The notes: a model not told the origin generated them from the letters alone. A stretch of DNA of 64,000 nt from Phenylobacterium sp. LH3H17 (GCF_024298925.1 NZ_CP101283.1:3353001-3417000), one strand, 5' to 3'. Shown: positions 26,650 through 37,140, numbered from the stretch's first letter. Made by a program: numbers and translations.

Positions 26650-27877
26650 TCCACCCGCCGATCACGGTCTCGCGCACCGGTTTGGGCCCGAGGGTCGGGC
26701 GCGCCGCCTTGCTCAGGTCGGGCGTCCGGGACTCCGCCGTGATCCCGGCGAATTTCGAGCCCGCGGGCAGATATTCCGGGGCGTCGGGCAGGTCGCGCTC
26801 GACATACGCCGGAAGGGGCTCGTTCAAACTGTTGACGGCGACATTGATCACACGCGCATAGGCCGGCGCGCTGAGGGCGATCGCCGTCGCGACAGCCACG
26901 ATCGACAGCCGTGGTGAGAGTGCGGCCGCGGTGATGGCGGCGAACTCGGCGACCACCAGCATGCGCCACGGAAACTGGACCTGACTCAGCGGCGGAAGTT
27001 CCCAGACGAACGGGATCAGGGCCAGACTCATCGCGGCGCAGAACACCGTGAGGCCCAGCCAGAACCGGGACCTGCCGATCGCCAGGGCGACAGGCGCCAG
27101 GGCCAACGGGACAACCCACAGCGCCGCGCTCGGCCCCCACGGCGCCCAGTTGGCGGGCTGATAGGAGGGAGAGAACATCACGGCGGTGGAGATGTGGTCC
27201 TGTAGGGTGAGCGCGGGGAGCAGGTATATCGCGCTGAGACCCAACCCCAGCGCGCCTGAGACCCCGTATGCCTTCAGGTGTTCGCGCTGGGCGATCACCA
27301 TGGGCAGAATCAGACCAAGGCTGGTCAGGAGCGCCACCGGCAAGTGCGTCATGATCAGGCCGGCGAACGACACCGCCAGCAGCGGCGTCGCCCAGCGGCG
27401 GGGCTGGGCCTCGATGGCGAGCGCGATCAGCGGGAGCCAGGCGAACGAGACGAACTCGGCCAGGGCGGCGCGCTGGTACCAGTCGGCCATGTGGTAGGGG
27501 GCGGCCATGTAGAGCAATGCCCAGAGCGGGTTGGCGCCCTTGAATTTCAGCCAGGCGGCCATCGACAGGCCAGAGGCCAGCAGCGCCAGCGTGGCTGCTC
27601 CAGCGATGGCCTGCAGCGTGGTCAGTCCGGCGAGCTGAAGCAGGCCAGAAATATAGAAGGCGATCGGCGGATAGAAGTAGAAGGTCGGACTGCCAAGACC
27701 CTCGAAGGAGCCGGGAAGCCAGCGTGGATACATGACGCCCTGCCCAAGGGCCTCTCCGAATTGCCTGGTCCAGACGTAGTTGTAGACTGCGGAGTCAATT
27801 GGCGCGGGTCCCCAGATCAGGGTCGGCAGCATCAGCAGCCCCGCCAGCGCCACCACGGCCGCAATCGCAAAGCGCAT
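26555..27877 (-). CDS. 6-pyruvoyl-tetrahydropterin synthase-related membrane protein (YfhO-like)
   Basis: A 440-residue polytopic protein. The start at 27877 (MRFAIAAVV) is chosen because GGGGGAAG precedes it and it begins in a membrane segment; the frame extends to 27976 without a better start. The loop PRWLPGSFEGLGSPTFYFYPPIAFYISGL is the signature of the so-called PTPS-related membrane family, which despite its name is thought to be glycosyltransferase-like. AAPYHMADWYQR and PPLSQVQFPWRML are further conserved-looking segments. It is transcribed toward the GT-C-like gene with overlapping 3' ends. Confidence 0.78.
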   Translation of the reverse strand: MRFAIAAVVALAGLLMLPTLIWGPAPIDSAVYNYVWTRQFGEALGQGVMYPRWLPGSFEGLGSPTFYFYPPIAFYISGLLQLAGLTTLQAIAGAATLALLASGLSMAAWLKFKGANPLWALLYMAAPYHMADWYQRAALAEFVSFAWLPLIALAIEAQPRRWATPLLAVSFAGLIMTHLPVALLTSLGLILPMVIAQREHLKAYGVSGALGLGLSAIYLLPALTLQDHISTAVMFSPSYQPANWAPWGPSAALWVVPLALAPVALAIGRSRFWLGLTVFCAAMSLALIPFVWELPPLSQVQFPWRMLVVAEFAAITAAALSPRLSIVAVATAIALSAPAYARVINVAVNSLNEPLPAYVERDLPDAPEYLPAGSKFAGITAESRTPDLSKAARPTLGPKPVRETVIGGWISLLAGLLLAMMTVMARLSRQRPARSSTLRG

Positions 27878-28434
27878 GTCTTCCCCCGCCCCCGCCGCCC
27901 CTTGATACTCACGCCTGGCCCAGTTCCTGGCCATTGGTACGTCGGCGAACATTGTCCGCGCCAGCCTCGAATTCACGCCTACCGAGTGATCAAGGGGGTG
28001 GCGACACCGTTTTACACGGCCGCGAGTGTTTCCTTGCGGATACAGTCTTCAATTGCGCAAAAACTCCGACAGCGGCCAATAATTTCCATATTAGGCAATA
28101 TTAAAGTTGCCTCCCACACAGCTTATCCGTGCGGAAATAGAGGCGCAAAATGCTGGTTAACGATTGACTGGCTTGGGAGATTCAATTTCGGAAGCGTCGC
28201 CGTGCAGACACCTTAATTCCCGCGATGACGACTCTGTGCGCGCGCCTTCAATTCGCGTGCCAAGTATTCCTTTCCTAACGGTTTCTCCAACAACAAGGTT
28301 AACGCATAAGATTTCGATTTACAGTTTCTTAACGAAGGGTCTAACTGGGGCAAGAGACGGCGGGGGCTGCTCGCATCCCACCACCGTCTGACGACGCCAT
28401 CTGGCGATCGGTCAGCATCAATGGGGGTTTGCTT
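27878..28434 (+). promoter_or_regulatory. Long promoter region upstream of the flp pilin genes
   Basis: About 560 bases with no supported gene, AT-richer than its surroundings between 28020 and 28340. Three TTAAC half-sites occur at 28157, 28299 and 28329. TTAA-N7-TTAAC is the CtrA recognition pattern, but none of the three has a second half at exactly seven bases, so CtrA control is only possible. The pilin ATG at 28435 is preceded by GGGGG seven bases upstream. Confidence 0.45.
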
Positions 28435-28602
28435 ATGTCCAAGTTTGTTTCGTTCTTCAAAGACGAGTCCGGCGCCTCGGCCGCCGAATACGCGCTCATC
28501 CTCGCCATCGTCGGCGTGGGTATCGTGGCCGCCGCCGGCGTGCTGCGGAATTCCATCGCCACCGCGATGAACAGCGCTTCGTCGACCATCACCGCGTCGT
28601 AG
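28435..28602 (+). CDS. Flp/PilA-type pilin 1
   Basis: A 55-residue prepilin. After a 13-residue basic leader (MSKFVSFFKDESG) comes the Flp signature ASAAEYALILAIVGVGIVAAAGVL, with Glu and Tyr at mature positions 5 and 6. Cleavage by CpaA is expected after Gly13. It is the major subunit of the Tad pilus used for surface attachment. It differs from the next pilin at only 7 of 55 positions. It is followed by an 84-base gap to flp2 and then the cpa genes. Confidence 0.93.
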   Translation: MSKFVSFFKDESGASAAEYALILAIVGVGIVAAAGVLRNSIATAMNSASSTITAS

Positions 28603-28686
28603 CCGCACCGGCGTCCTCGCGGCTTCAAATCGACAGGATCGCGGGCTGCTTCGCGAAAAGCTGCAACCGGTCCCTTGGAGGTTTCC

Positions 28687-28854
28687 ATGACTAAGTTGTG
28701 TTCGTTCTTCAAAGACGAGTCCGGCGCCTCGGCGGCGGAGTACGCCTTGATCCTCGCCATCGTGGGCGTCGGTATTGTCGCCGCGACCGGCGTCCTGCGG
28801 GACTCCATCGCCACGGCGATGAACACTGCGTCCTCGTCCATCACCGCGTCTTGA
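28687..28854 (+). CDS. Flp/PilA-type pilin 2
   Basis: A 55-residue near copy of the upstream pilin (48 of 55 residues identical), with a GGAGG ribosome site. The leader is MTKLCSFFKDESG and the mature part begins ASAAEYALIL. Changes are Ala34 to Thr, Asn39 to Asp, Ser47 to Thr and Thr51 to Ser in the mature chain and three in the leader, including a Cys at residue 5 that is removed by processing. DNA identity is highest across the leader/Flp motif junction, which points to a recent tandem duplication or gene conversion. Confidence 0.93.
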   Translation: MTKLCSFFKDESGASAAEYALILAIVGVGIVAATGVLRDSIATAMNTASSSITAS

Positions 28855-28865
28855 GCCTTCGGGCC

Positions 28866-28904
28866 GCTGGAGCAACTGCGGTCTAGGCCCGCGACTGCTC
28901 CAGC
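28866..28904 (+). terminator. Long hairpin between the pilin genes and cpaB
   Basis: GCTGGAGCA (28866-28874) pairs with TGCTCCAGC (28896-28904), and an inner GCGG/CCGC stem sits inside. It starts 12 bases after the flp2 stop codon and has no T-run. Its place fits an attenuator or mRNA-stabilising hairpin that lets pilin transcripts outnumber assembly-gene transcripts, as seen in other pilus operons. Confidence 0.6.
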
Positions 28905-29006
28905 ATACGCGACCTATTAACTAGAGCTGCGCTTAAGTCGCATCGAGTAAAGCTTCTCGAAGATCGCGAACAGACAAGCGAGCTTCTTTACGGGCGGTCT
29001 TACAAC

Positions 29007-29864
29007 ATGCCTATCCGCACGCTCGCTACTCTCGCGATCGCGATACTCCTGGGTCTTGTCGCGGTGGCCCTGGCCAATATGTGGCTCAGCGGCCAGCGCA
29101 ATGCAGATGCGTCGACGGTGTCGCTCGCCGGAACAGTTCCGGTGGTCGTCGCCACGCAACCCATCGAGCGGGGCGTCGCGCTCCAGCCCGCCGCCCTCAA
29201 GGTCGTCCGCTTCCCCCAAGCGGCCGCACCTGCGGGGGCGCTCTCCACCATCGAGGAGGCCAGCGCCGGCGGTCAACGCCTGGCGCTGCGCCCGATCGTG
29301 GTCAACGAACCGATCCTGGCGACCAAGATCACCGCCCCCGGCGGCAAGGTGAACCTGTCGGCCGCCATGACGCCGGGCATGCGCGCAGTGACCTTCCGCG
29401 CCGACGACGTGGCCGGGGTCGCCGGCTTCGTGCTTCCGGGCGACCGGGTCGATGTCCTGGTGACCCGCGACGTGGGCGCCCAGGGCGGCAAGACCGGCTC
29501 AGCCTTCGTCACCCAGATCCTGGCCGACAATCTAAAGGTGCTCGGGGTCGACCAGCTCGACGACGACACCACCACCAAGCCCGTCGTGGTCAAGGCGATC
29601 ACCCTCGAGGTGACGGCCGCCCAGGCCCAGGTCATCTCCCTGGCGCAGGCGGTCGGGACGGTCTCGCTCGCCCTTCGCCAGGTCGGCGATCAGGCGCCGG
29701 TCGACAAGCGCATGACCACGGTCGCCGATCTCGGCGGCCGCGGCGCTGCGCCGATGGTTCTGCGGACGGCCGCGCCGCGCCGCGCCGCCCGACCCGCGAC
29801 GCCAGGCCTGCGCGTGAATGTCACCCGCGGCGTGATCACCTCGGACTACGCGGTGTCGCGCTGA
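29007..29864 (+). CDS. cpaB: Tad pilus assembly protein CpaB
   Basis: A 285-residue inner-membrane/periplasmic protein of the Tad machine. One N-terminal membrane segment (LATLAIAILLGLVAVALANMW) is followed by an SAF domain (about residues 45-110; VVATQPIERGVALQPAAL) and a beta-rich region with VLPGDRVDVLVTRD. CpaB is thought to stabilise the secretin CpaC. It begins the assembly part of the operon, 150 bases after flp2 and beyond the hairpin. The C-terminus is basic and Ala-rich. Confidence 0.93.
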   Translation: MPIRTLATLAIAILLGLVAVALANMWLSGQRNADASTVSLAGTVPVVVATQPIERGVALQPAALKVVRFPQAAAPAGALSTIEEASAGGQRLALRPIVVNEPILATKITAPGGKVNLSAAMTPGMRAVTFRADDVAGVAGFVLPGDRVDVLVTRDVGAQGGKTGSAFVTQILADNLKVLGVDQLDDDTTTKPVVVKAITLEVTAAQAQVISLAQAVGTVSLALRQVGDQAPVDKRMTTVADLGGRGAAPMVLRTAAPRRAARPATPGLRVNVTRGVITSDYAVSR

Positions 29865-29924
29865 CTTAGAGAACAAGACCGCATGAGCCCCGTGGGGCGC
29901 GGCGCTTAGAACAGGGGTAGGGGC

Positions 29925-31370
29925 GTGAACATCGAGACGATCAAATCGAAGGGCTCCCTTGGCGCGACGTGGCGCCTGGCGCGGGCGCTCCTGCTGGCCG
30001 CGGCGCTCTGCGCGCCCTCGGCCCCCGCCATGGCTCAGGCCGTGGGCGGCGGCTACGAACTGGTGGTTCCGGCCGGCAAGTCCGAGGTCCTGGAGGCCCC
30101 GACCTATACCGACCTGATGATCGCCAATCCGGAGATCGCCGATGTGCTGCCCCTGTCGACCCACTCGGTCTACGTGGTCGGCAAGAAGATGGGTTCGACC
30201 GTCCTCAGCATCTACGGGCCGGGCAAGCGGCTGATCTCCTCGATCAATGTGGTGGTGTCGGCCGACGTCGGCGGGCTGAAGAGCCGCCTGCACGAAGTGA
30301 TGCCCGAAGAAAACGGCGTCAATGTCAGCGCCGCCAACGAGTCCATCGTCCTCTCCGGCCGCGTCAGCAGCGGCCCTAAGGTGGCGCAGATGGTCGCCCT
30401 GGCCGAGACCTACGCCCCGGGAAAGGTGGTCAACATGCTCTCCGTCCAGGGCGTGCAGCAGGTGATGCTGTCGGTGCGCTTCGTCGAGATGGAGCGTTCG
30501 ATCGCCAAGCAACTGCGGGTGAACACCAGTTCGCCGTCCAACGGCGCCCCCGGCCGGCCGTTCTCCTCGCAGGCGGGCGAGCCCTACGTCGCCACCGGTG
30601 ACTCCCTCAAGGGCGGCAGCTTCGACGGCTTCGGGGTCTTCCAGGCGCTGATCCGGTCCGGCGACGTCAATCTCGACATCCTGTTCGACGCCCTGGAGAC
30701 CAAGGGCCTGGTCAAGACCCTGGCCGAGCCGACGTTGGTGGCCATGTCCGGCGACACCGCCACCTTCCTGGCGGGCGGCGAGTTCCCCATCCCGATCGCC
30801 CAGAACACCCAGGGCGGCGAGCGCACCATCACCGTCGAGTTCAAGGAGTTCGGTATCTCGCTCGGCTTCACGCCCACCGTGCTCGACGACGGGGTGATCA
30901 ACCTCATCGTGGCGCCGGAGGTGTCGTCCATCGACCCGACCAACTCCGTGACAACAGGCGACCTGACCATCCCTGGCCTCAAGGTGCGCCGCGCCAGGAC
31001 CACGATCGAGCTGAGGGACGGAGAGTCCTTCACCATCGCCGGCCTTCTGAAGGACGAATATCGCAGCGACATCCGACAGTATCCCTTCATCGGGGATCTT
31101 CCGGTGATCGGCGCCCTGTTCCGTTCCAGCGGCTACCAGAAGAACCAGACGGAACTGGTCCTGGTGGTCACGCCGCACCTGGCCACGCCGACCCGCGGCC
31201 GGGCCGCGACGCCGGCCGATCGGTTCGTCCCGCCATCCGATTTCGAGCTGTTCGTCTTCGGCGCCCAGCGCGCGTCGCTCAAGGCCCGAACGCCCGAGGA
31301 ACGCGCCCTGATGTCGGTGGATCCGGCCAAGGGCGGGCTCGAAGGCGGCTACGGCCACGTGCTGCATTAG
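29925..31370 (+). CDS. cpaC: Tad pilus secretin CpaC
   Basis: A 481-residue outer-membrane secretin forming the pilus exit channel. A signal peptide ending at PAMAQ follows the GTG start at 29925 (ribosome site AGGGGTAGGGG). An N-terminal BON/N0-like domain (VVPAGKSEVLEAPTYTDLMIANPEIADVLPL) precedes the secretin core. The core contains the VxFVEM strand (LSVRFVEMERSIAKQL), GDVNLDILFDALE and the conserved ending FIGDLPVIGALFRSSGYQKNQTELVLVVTPHL. Order and length match cpaC of Caulobacter-type tad loci. Confidence 0.95.
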   Translation: MNIETIKSKGSLGATWRLARALLLAAALCAPSAPAMAQAVGGGYELVVPAGKSEVLEAPTYTDLMIANPEIADVLPLSTHSVYVVGKKMGSTVLSIYGPGKRLISSINVVVSADVGGLKSRLHEVMPEENGVNVSAANESIVLSGRVSSGPKVAQMVALAETYAPGKVVNMLSVQGVQQVMLSVRFVEMERSIAKQLRVNTSSPSNGAPGRPFSSQAGEPYVATGDSLKGGSFDGFGVFQALIRSGDVNLDILFDALETKGLVKTLAEPTLVAMSGDTATFLAGGEFPIPIAQNTQGGERTITVEFKEFGISLGFTPTVLDDGVINLIVAPEVSSIDPTNSVTTGDLTIPGLKVRRARTTIELRDGESFTIAGLLKDEYRSDIRQYPFIGDLPVIGALFRSSGYQKNQTELVLVVTPHLATPTRGRAATPADRFVPPSDFELFVFGAQRASLKARTPEERALMSVDPAKGGLEGGYGHVLH

Positions 31371-31374
31371 GAAC

Positions 31375-31683
31375 ATGTCCATGACCGTTCGCACATCGAC
31401 AATCGTCGCCCTGGCCGTCGCCGCGCTATCGCTCGGGGCTTGCGTCTCGGCCCAAGGGAACCTCTCGCCCGACTACGGTCAGAGCGTGAAGCAGAACCTG
31501 GCCGCCCAGGTCGCCGATCCCGACGCCGCCTATCGGCGCGACGCCCCGCCGGCCGCCGCCGGGGCGCGCACCAACCTGGCCCAGGATCGCTACAACAAGG
31601 GTAAGGTCACTCAGCCGGCGGCGGCGAGCGCCAGTCGTGTCGGAAACAGCGGCGCCGCGGCCCCCGGCGCGCCGCCGACCTGA
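31375..31683 (+). CDS. Minimal CpaD-like lipoprotein
   Basis: A 102-residue lipoprotein (lipobox LGAC, Cys22) occupying the place of cpaD between cpaC and cpaE. Normal CpaD is about 220 residues; only its C-terminal signature seems present here: YGQSVKQNLAAQVADPDAAYRRD and GARTNLAQDRYNKGK. This resembles the NLAAQVADP...ADGAR...YRKG ending of the CpaD family as I recall it. It may be a reduced pilotin for the secretin. The start four bases after the cpaC stop indicates coupling. A distinct small-lipoprotein family is the alternative. Confidence 0.7.
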   Translation: MSMTVRTSTIVALAVAALSLGACVSAQGNLSPDYGQSVKQNLAAQVADPDAAYRRDAPPAAAGARTNLAQDRYNKGKVTQPAAASASRVGNSGAAAPGAPPT

Positions 31684-31756
31684 TGAATGGGATATCAAAG
31701 CACGAGCAAGGGCGGCCCCCGCGCCCGTCTGCTCAGATTAGGTTTCGGAGTATCTA

Positions 31757-32980
31757 GTGGCCCTGTTCAGTCGCCTGTCCGCCGCGCGGGAACCGACGAG
31801 AGACGTCGCCGATCCACGGGAACGGCTGGTGCGTCTCGCCTATGACGTCGCGGCCTTCGACGGCCGGGCGCCCTCCGAGACCCTGAAATCCCAGTTTCCC
31901 CAGGTCCTGTTCGAGCCCGGCGCCGGCGAGAGCTTCCAGACGGCCCTGGAGCGCGTGGACGTCGTGATCGCCGCGGCGGACGGCGCCAAGCCCAACGAGA
32001 TCGATCGACTCTGTGCGGGCCTGCGCGGCTGCGAGCGGCGCGGCCGGGTCGTGGTGTTCCTGTCCAACCCGGACGTCGAGACGACCCGCCGCATCGTGCG
32101 CGAAGGCGCCGGCGACGTCCTGCTCTCGCCGATCTCCGAGCCCGCGCTGGCCGCCACGCTGGAACGCATCCTGGCCGCCATGGGCCGCCCGGAGGGCGCC
32201 GGCGGCGTCGCGAGCGGCCATGTGGTGTCGCTGCTGAAGGCCGGCGGCGGCGTCGGCGCCACCGCCATCGCCGCCCAGGTCGCCGCCATGGTCGCGGAGA
32301 ACGGCAAGGCCCAACGCGTCTGCCTGGTCGACCTGGACGTCCAGGCCGGCATGGCGGCGGTCTATCTCGATGTGACGGACTCCATCACCATGGCCGAGGT
32401 CCTGGCCGCCGAGGGCAGCCCGTCCGAGATCGGCTTCGCCGCAGGCCTTGGCCAGCACGCCAGCGGCGTGAGGGTCCTGGCCGCGCCGCACGCCTTCATG
32501 CCGCTCGAGGCGATCACCATGGAGGTGATCGACGGCCTGATCATCGCCCTGCGCCGGGACTTCGACCTTGTCCTGCTGGACCTGCCGAGCGCCTGGACGG
32601 CCTGGACGAACCGCGCGTTGCGCCAGTCCGATCAGATCATCATGGTGACCAACCTCTCGGTGCCGCACGCTCACCTCACCCACCGCCAGCTCGACCTGCT
32701 CGCCTCGCAGGGCCTCTCCCACGTGCCGGTGACCGTGGTGTGCAACCGCTGTGGCGGCGACGCCCCCGCGGCGATCTCGAAGCGGGCCGTCGAGCAAGCG
32801 ATCGGCCGCCCCTTCGACGTCCTGATCCCCGAGGATCGCAAGCTGATGAGCGAGGCCGTTAACCAGGGCGCCGCGATCTCCGCGATCCGCCGGGGCACGA
32901 AGCTCGAGAAGGCCTTGCGCCAGCTTGTCGGCGAGATCAGCGCCGTGCGAACGGCCAAGTCCAGCATGCGTGAGGCCTGA
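31757..32980 (+). CDS. cpaE: Tad pilus localisation ATPase CpaE/TadZ
   Basis: A 407-residue protein with an N-terminal atypical receiver-like domain (about residues 25-145) and a MinD/ParA-type ATPase domain. The P-loop reads KAGGGVGATA (161-170), the deviant form usual in TadZ, with LVDLDVQAGM and VLLDLPSAW downstream. CpaE marks the polar site of pilus assembly. The GTG start at 31757 follows a 74-base gap after the lipoprotein gene. One base separates its stop from the cpaF start codon region. Confidence 0.93.
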   Translation: MALFSRLSAAREPTRDVADPRERLVRLAYDVAAFDGRAPSETLKSQFPQVLFEPGAGESFQTALERVDVVIAAADGAKPNEIDRLCAGLRGCERRGRVVVFLSNPDVETTRRIVREGAGDVLLSPISEPALAATLERILAAMGRPEGAGGVASGHVVSLLKAGGGVGATAIAAQVAAMVAENGKAQRVCLVDLDVQAGMAAVYLDVTDSITMAEVLAAEGSPSEIGFAAGLGQHASGVRVLAAPHAFMPLEAITMEVIDGLIIALRRDFDLVLLDLPSAWTAWTNRALRQSDQIIMVTNLSVPHAHLTHRQLDLLASQGLSHVPVTVVCNRCGGDAPAAISKRAVEQAIGRPFDVLIPEDRKLMSEAVNQGAAISAIRRGTKLEKALRQLVGEISAVRTAKSSMREA

Positions 32981-32981
32981 C

Positions 32982-34319
<1,338 letters not shown>

Positions 34320-34321
34320 CC

Positions 34322-35302
34322 ATGCAGGACCTCATCCTCCCCATCACCCTGGTCTTCGCCTTCGTGGCGACCGTGCTGGCCATTCAGGCTGGGGCCTCGA
34401 TCCTGTTCGCCTCGAGGGCGCGCCGTCAGCGCGTGAACCGGCGGCTGACCTTGCTGGAGTCGGGTATTCCGGCCAAGCAGGTCTACGAGAGCCTGGTGCG
34501 CCGGCAGTCGACCTCCGGGCTGGGCGGCATCGGCGGACGGCTCTTCGACCGCGCGGGCCTGTATCTGAGCCAGGCGGGCCTTACGGTCAGCCCGATGCGG
34601 CTGCTGGCCTACGCCGGCGGCGCGGTGGGCGTGCTCTGGCTGCTCTCGACCTTCGTGCTCGGCGCGCGCAGCCTGCAGGACACGCTGACCGCCCTGGTCG
34701 CCGCGACCGTGCTGGTGTCGGCGGTGGTGTGGGTCTGGGTGTCGCGCCAGCACGCCCAGCGCAAGAAGCTTCTGGAGGAACAGCTTCCCCTGGCCCTCGA
34801 CATCATCATCCGCGCCATCCGCGCCGGCCACCCGGTCGTGTCGGCCGTGCACCTGGTCACCCAGGAGATGGGCGACCCGATCGGTTCCGAGTTCGGGCTC
34901 ATCGTGGACGAGACCACCTACGGGTTCGAATTCCGCGAGGCCCTGGCCAACTTCGCCCGCCGGACGGGTTCGGAGGACGCCCACTTCTTCGCCGTTAGCG
35001 TCGGCATCCAGTCCGAGACCGGAGGCAATCTCGCCGAGATCCTCGCCAACCTGACCAATGTCATCCGCGGCCGCATCACGCTGGGCAAGCGCGTCCAGGC
35101 CTTGGCCAGCGAAGGCCGGATGTCTGCGGTGGTGCTCAGCCTGCTGCCGCTGTTCCTGATCTCGTTCGTCGGCCTGACCCAGCCGGCCTTCTACACGTCC
35201 AAGTTCGCCGACCCGATCTTCTGGCCTGTCGTGACCCTGACCCTGATCCTCTACGCGATCGGCCAGGTCGTCATGCACCGCATCGTCAACTTCAAGTACT
35301 AG
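34322..35302 (+). CDS. tadB: Tad pilus inner-membrane platform protein TadB
   Basis: A 326-residue T2SS-F-type platform protein. One N-terminal membrane segment (LVFAFVATVLAIQAGASIL), two more around residues 90-145, a cytosolic T2SSF domain (DIIIRAIRAGHPVVSAVHLVTQEMGDPIG...FAVSVGIQSETGGNLAEILANL), and two C-terminal segments. It starts two bases after cpaF. With TadC it forms the membrane base that CpaF rotates or pushes. Family length and all motifs are as expected. Confidence 0.94.
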   Translation: MQDLILPITLVFAFVATVLAIQAGASILFASRARRQRVNRRLTLLESGIPAKQVYESLVRRQSTSGLGGIGGRLFDRAGLYLSQAGLTVSPMRLLAYAGGAVGVLWLLSTFVLGARSLQDTLTALVAATVLVSAVVWVWVSRQHAQRKKLLEEQLPLALDIIIRAIRAGHPVVSAVHLVTQEMGDPIGSEFGLIVDETTYGFEFREALANFARRTGSEDAHFFAVSVGIQSETGGNLAEILANLTNVIRGRITLGKRVQALASEGRMSAVVLSLLPLFLISFVGLTQPAFYTSKFADPIFWPVVTLTLILYAIGQVVMHRIVNFKY

Positions 35303-35311
35303 GGGGCAGCC

Positions 35312-36262
35312 ATGGCGAACATCACGGAACTCCTCGTGCTGATCGGCGTCTTCCTCGCCGCCGTCGCCTCGTCCTATTGGCTGCTCTATCGGCTGGAATC
35401 GACGTTCCTGGTCAATCGCCGACTGCGCAAGGCGCCCGGCGGCGCCAGCGCCGGACACACGTCGTCGGTGATCAAGGACAACCGGGTCTCGAACCGGCTT
35501 CTGGCGTGGGTCCAGTCTTCCACCTCCCTGAACAACGACGTCGATCGCCGCAAGATGAGCGACCTGCTCTTCCGCGCCGGGTTCGAGAGCCCGTCCGCGC
35601 CGGTGTGGTTCTTCATCGCCCGCTTCGGCCTGGGCATTGGCTTGCCGATGCTGTTCCTGGTCGGCCAGATGCTGAGCGCCGCGCCCTACGGCACGACCAA
35701 GATGGCGATCTTCGCCGTGGTCCTGTGCGGCGCGGGCCTCATCGCACCCCGGGCCATCGTGGACCGGATGGCGGAGTCGCGCCGGGAGCAGCTGCAGCAG
35801 CAGTTCCCGGACGCCCTGGACCTGATGGTGGTCTGCATCGAGGCTGGCCTCGGCATGGAGGCGGCCTTCGTGCGGGTCGGCCAGGAGGTGACGGAGTCGC
35901 ATCCTCGCATCGCCCGGGAGTTCGGCGTCCTGTCGCAGGAGCTCAGGGCCGGGCGCACCCGGGTCGAGGCGCTGCGGAGCCTGGGCGAGCGGACCGACGT
36001 GCCGGCGATCCGCTCCTTCTCCGCCCTGTTGATCCAGACCGATTCCCTGGGGACCAGCGTCGGCCAGACCATGCGCACCTATTCCCAGGAGATGCGCCAG
36101 GATCGCCTGCTGAAGGCCGAGGAGAAGGCCATGCGCATCCCCGTGCTGATGACCATCCCGCTGGTCGCCTGCATTCTCCCGGTGGTGGTCACCGCCCTGC
36201 TGCTTCCGGGAATGATCGATATGGTTCGCGAAGGGCTGCCGGCCTTGAGGGGGACGGGTTGA
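35312..36262 (+). CDS. tadC: Tad pilus inner-membrane platform protein TadC
   Basis: A 316-residue second platform protein paired with TadB. Four membrane segments bracket a T2SSF domain with QQQFPDALDLMVVCIEAGLGMEAAFVRVG, QELRAGRTRVEALRSLGERTDVPAIRSF and LKAEEKAMRIPVLMTIPL. The start codon at 35312 follows AGGGGGC. Its TGA overlaps the ATG of the next gene (TGATG), so translation is coupled. Confidence 0.94.
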   Translation: MANITELLVLIGVFLAAVASSYWLLYRLESTFLVNRRLRKAPGGASAGHTSSVIKDNRVSNRLLAWVQSSTSLNNDVDRRKMSDLLFRAGFESPSAPVWFFIARFGLGIGLPMLFLVGQMLSAAPYGTTKMAIFAVVLCGAGLIAPRAIVDRMAESRREQLQQQFPDALDLMVVCIEAGLGMEAAFVRVGQEVTESHPRIAREFGVLSQELRAGRTRVEALRSLGERTDVPAIRSFSALLIQTDSLGTSVGQTMRTYSQEMRQDRLLKAEEKAMRIPVLMTIPLVACILPVVVTALLLPGMIDMVREGLPALRGTG

Positions 36263-37140
36263 TGTCCAGGAAACTTGCACGCGCCATCGCGCTCGCCGCG
36301 CCGCTGCTGGCCTTGACGCTGGGCGGCTGCGCGACGGTCGGAAACCTCATGAGCCGGCTGTCCGGCCACAAGCCGGTCCCGCAGCTCCAGGCCCGCGCCG
36401 CGCCGACTGGAGCCTCCGAAGTTCCGACGACCTTGCCGGCCGACCGCCTGTACGGCGCCGCGGCCCGGAGCATCCGGGAGCGAGACTATGCCGGGGCGCT
36501 GGACATCCTTCAGGTCGCACGGGAACGCACGCCGGAAGACGCGCGCATCCTGAACGCCATGGGCGTGGTCTATGACAAGCTTGGCCGCTTCGACCTGAGC
36601 GAGCGCTACTACGCCCAGGCCGCGCGCGTCGAGCCGGACTCGCCGATCATCGCCGCGAACCTTCGCTATTCGTCCATGCTCCAGGCGGCTCAGCGGAACC
36701 CGGCGCCTTTGCTTGCCCAATCCACGCCACCGGCGCCGACGCGCCTGGCCGATCTTGCCCGGACGGGCGAGACCCGGGCCGTGCCCGCGACGCCGCCGCT
36801 GATCCGGCGCGTCATCCCCGTGGGCGTGGTCCACCGCGCGACCCCCGCCCTCGCCGGCGGGCGGCTGACCCTGGTGAATGCCGGCGGCCGCACCCTGACC
36901 CCGACCCGTCTCTACCTCGCCGGCGCCGGCTGGACGCTGACCCAGGCGGACCAGGCCGCGGCGCCGCAGGATCGCTCCGAGATCCGGTACGACGCGCAGA
37001 TCGAACCGGTGGCCCGGGCGCTGGCACGAACCTTGCCGTTCAAGGTGGCAATGGCGGCCTGCGCCTCGGCCTGCCCGTTCCAGCTGGTGCTGGGTCGGGA
37101 CGCGCCGGCGGCGCTGGCGCTCAAGGGAGGACGTTCGTGA
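36262..37140 (+). CDS. tadD: TPR lipoprotein, TadD-like
   Basis: A 292-residue lipoprotein with lipobox LGGC (Cys23). Two tetratricopeptide repeats are visible at about 75-145: YGAAARSIRERDYAGALDIL and AMGVVYDKLGRFDLSERYYAQ. The remaining 130 residues are a Pro/Ala linker and a beta-rich domain with two Cys (ACASACPF). TadD proteins are outer-membrane pilotin-like TPR lipoproteins for the secretin. Only the N-terminal half looks like TadD; the C-terminal domain is unassigned. It overlaps both neighbours by one base. Confidence 0.8.
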   Translation: MSRKLARAIALAAPLLALTLGGCATVGNLMSRLSGHKPVPQLQARAAPTGASEVPTTLPADRLYGAAARSIRERDYAGALDILQVARERTPEDARILNAMGVVYDKLGRFDLSERYYAQAARVEPDSPIIAANLRYSSMLQAAQRNPAPLLAQSTPPAPTRLADLARTGETRAVPATPPLIRRVIPVGVVHRATPALAGGRLTLVNAGGRTLTPTRLYLAGAGWTLTQADQAAAPQDRSEIRYDAQIEPVARALARTLPFKVAMAACASACPFQLVLGRDAPAALALKGGRS

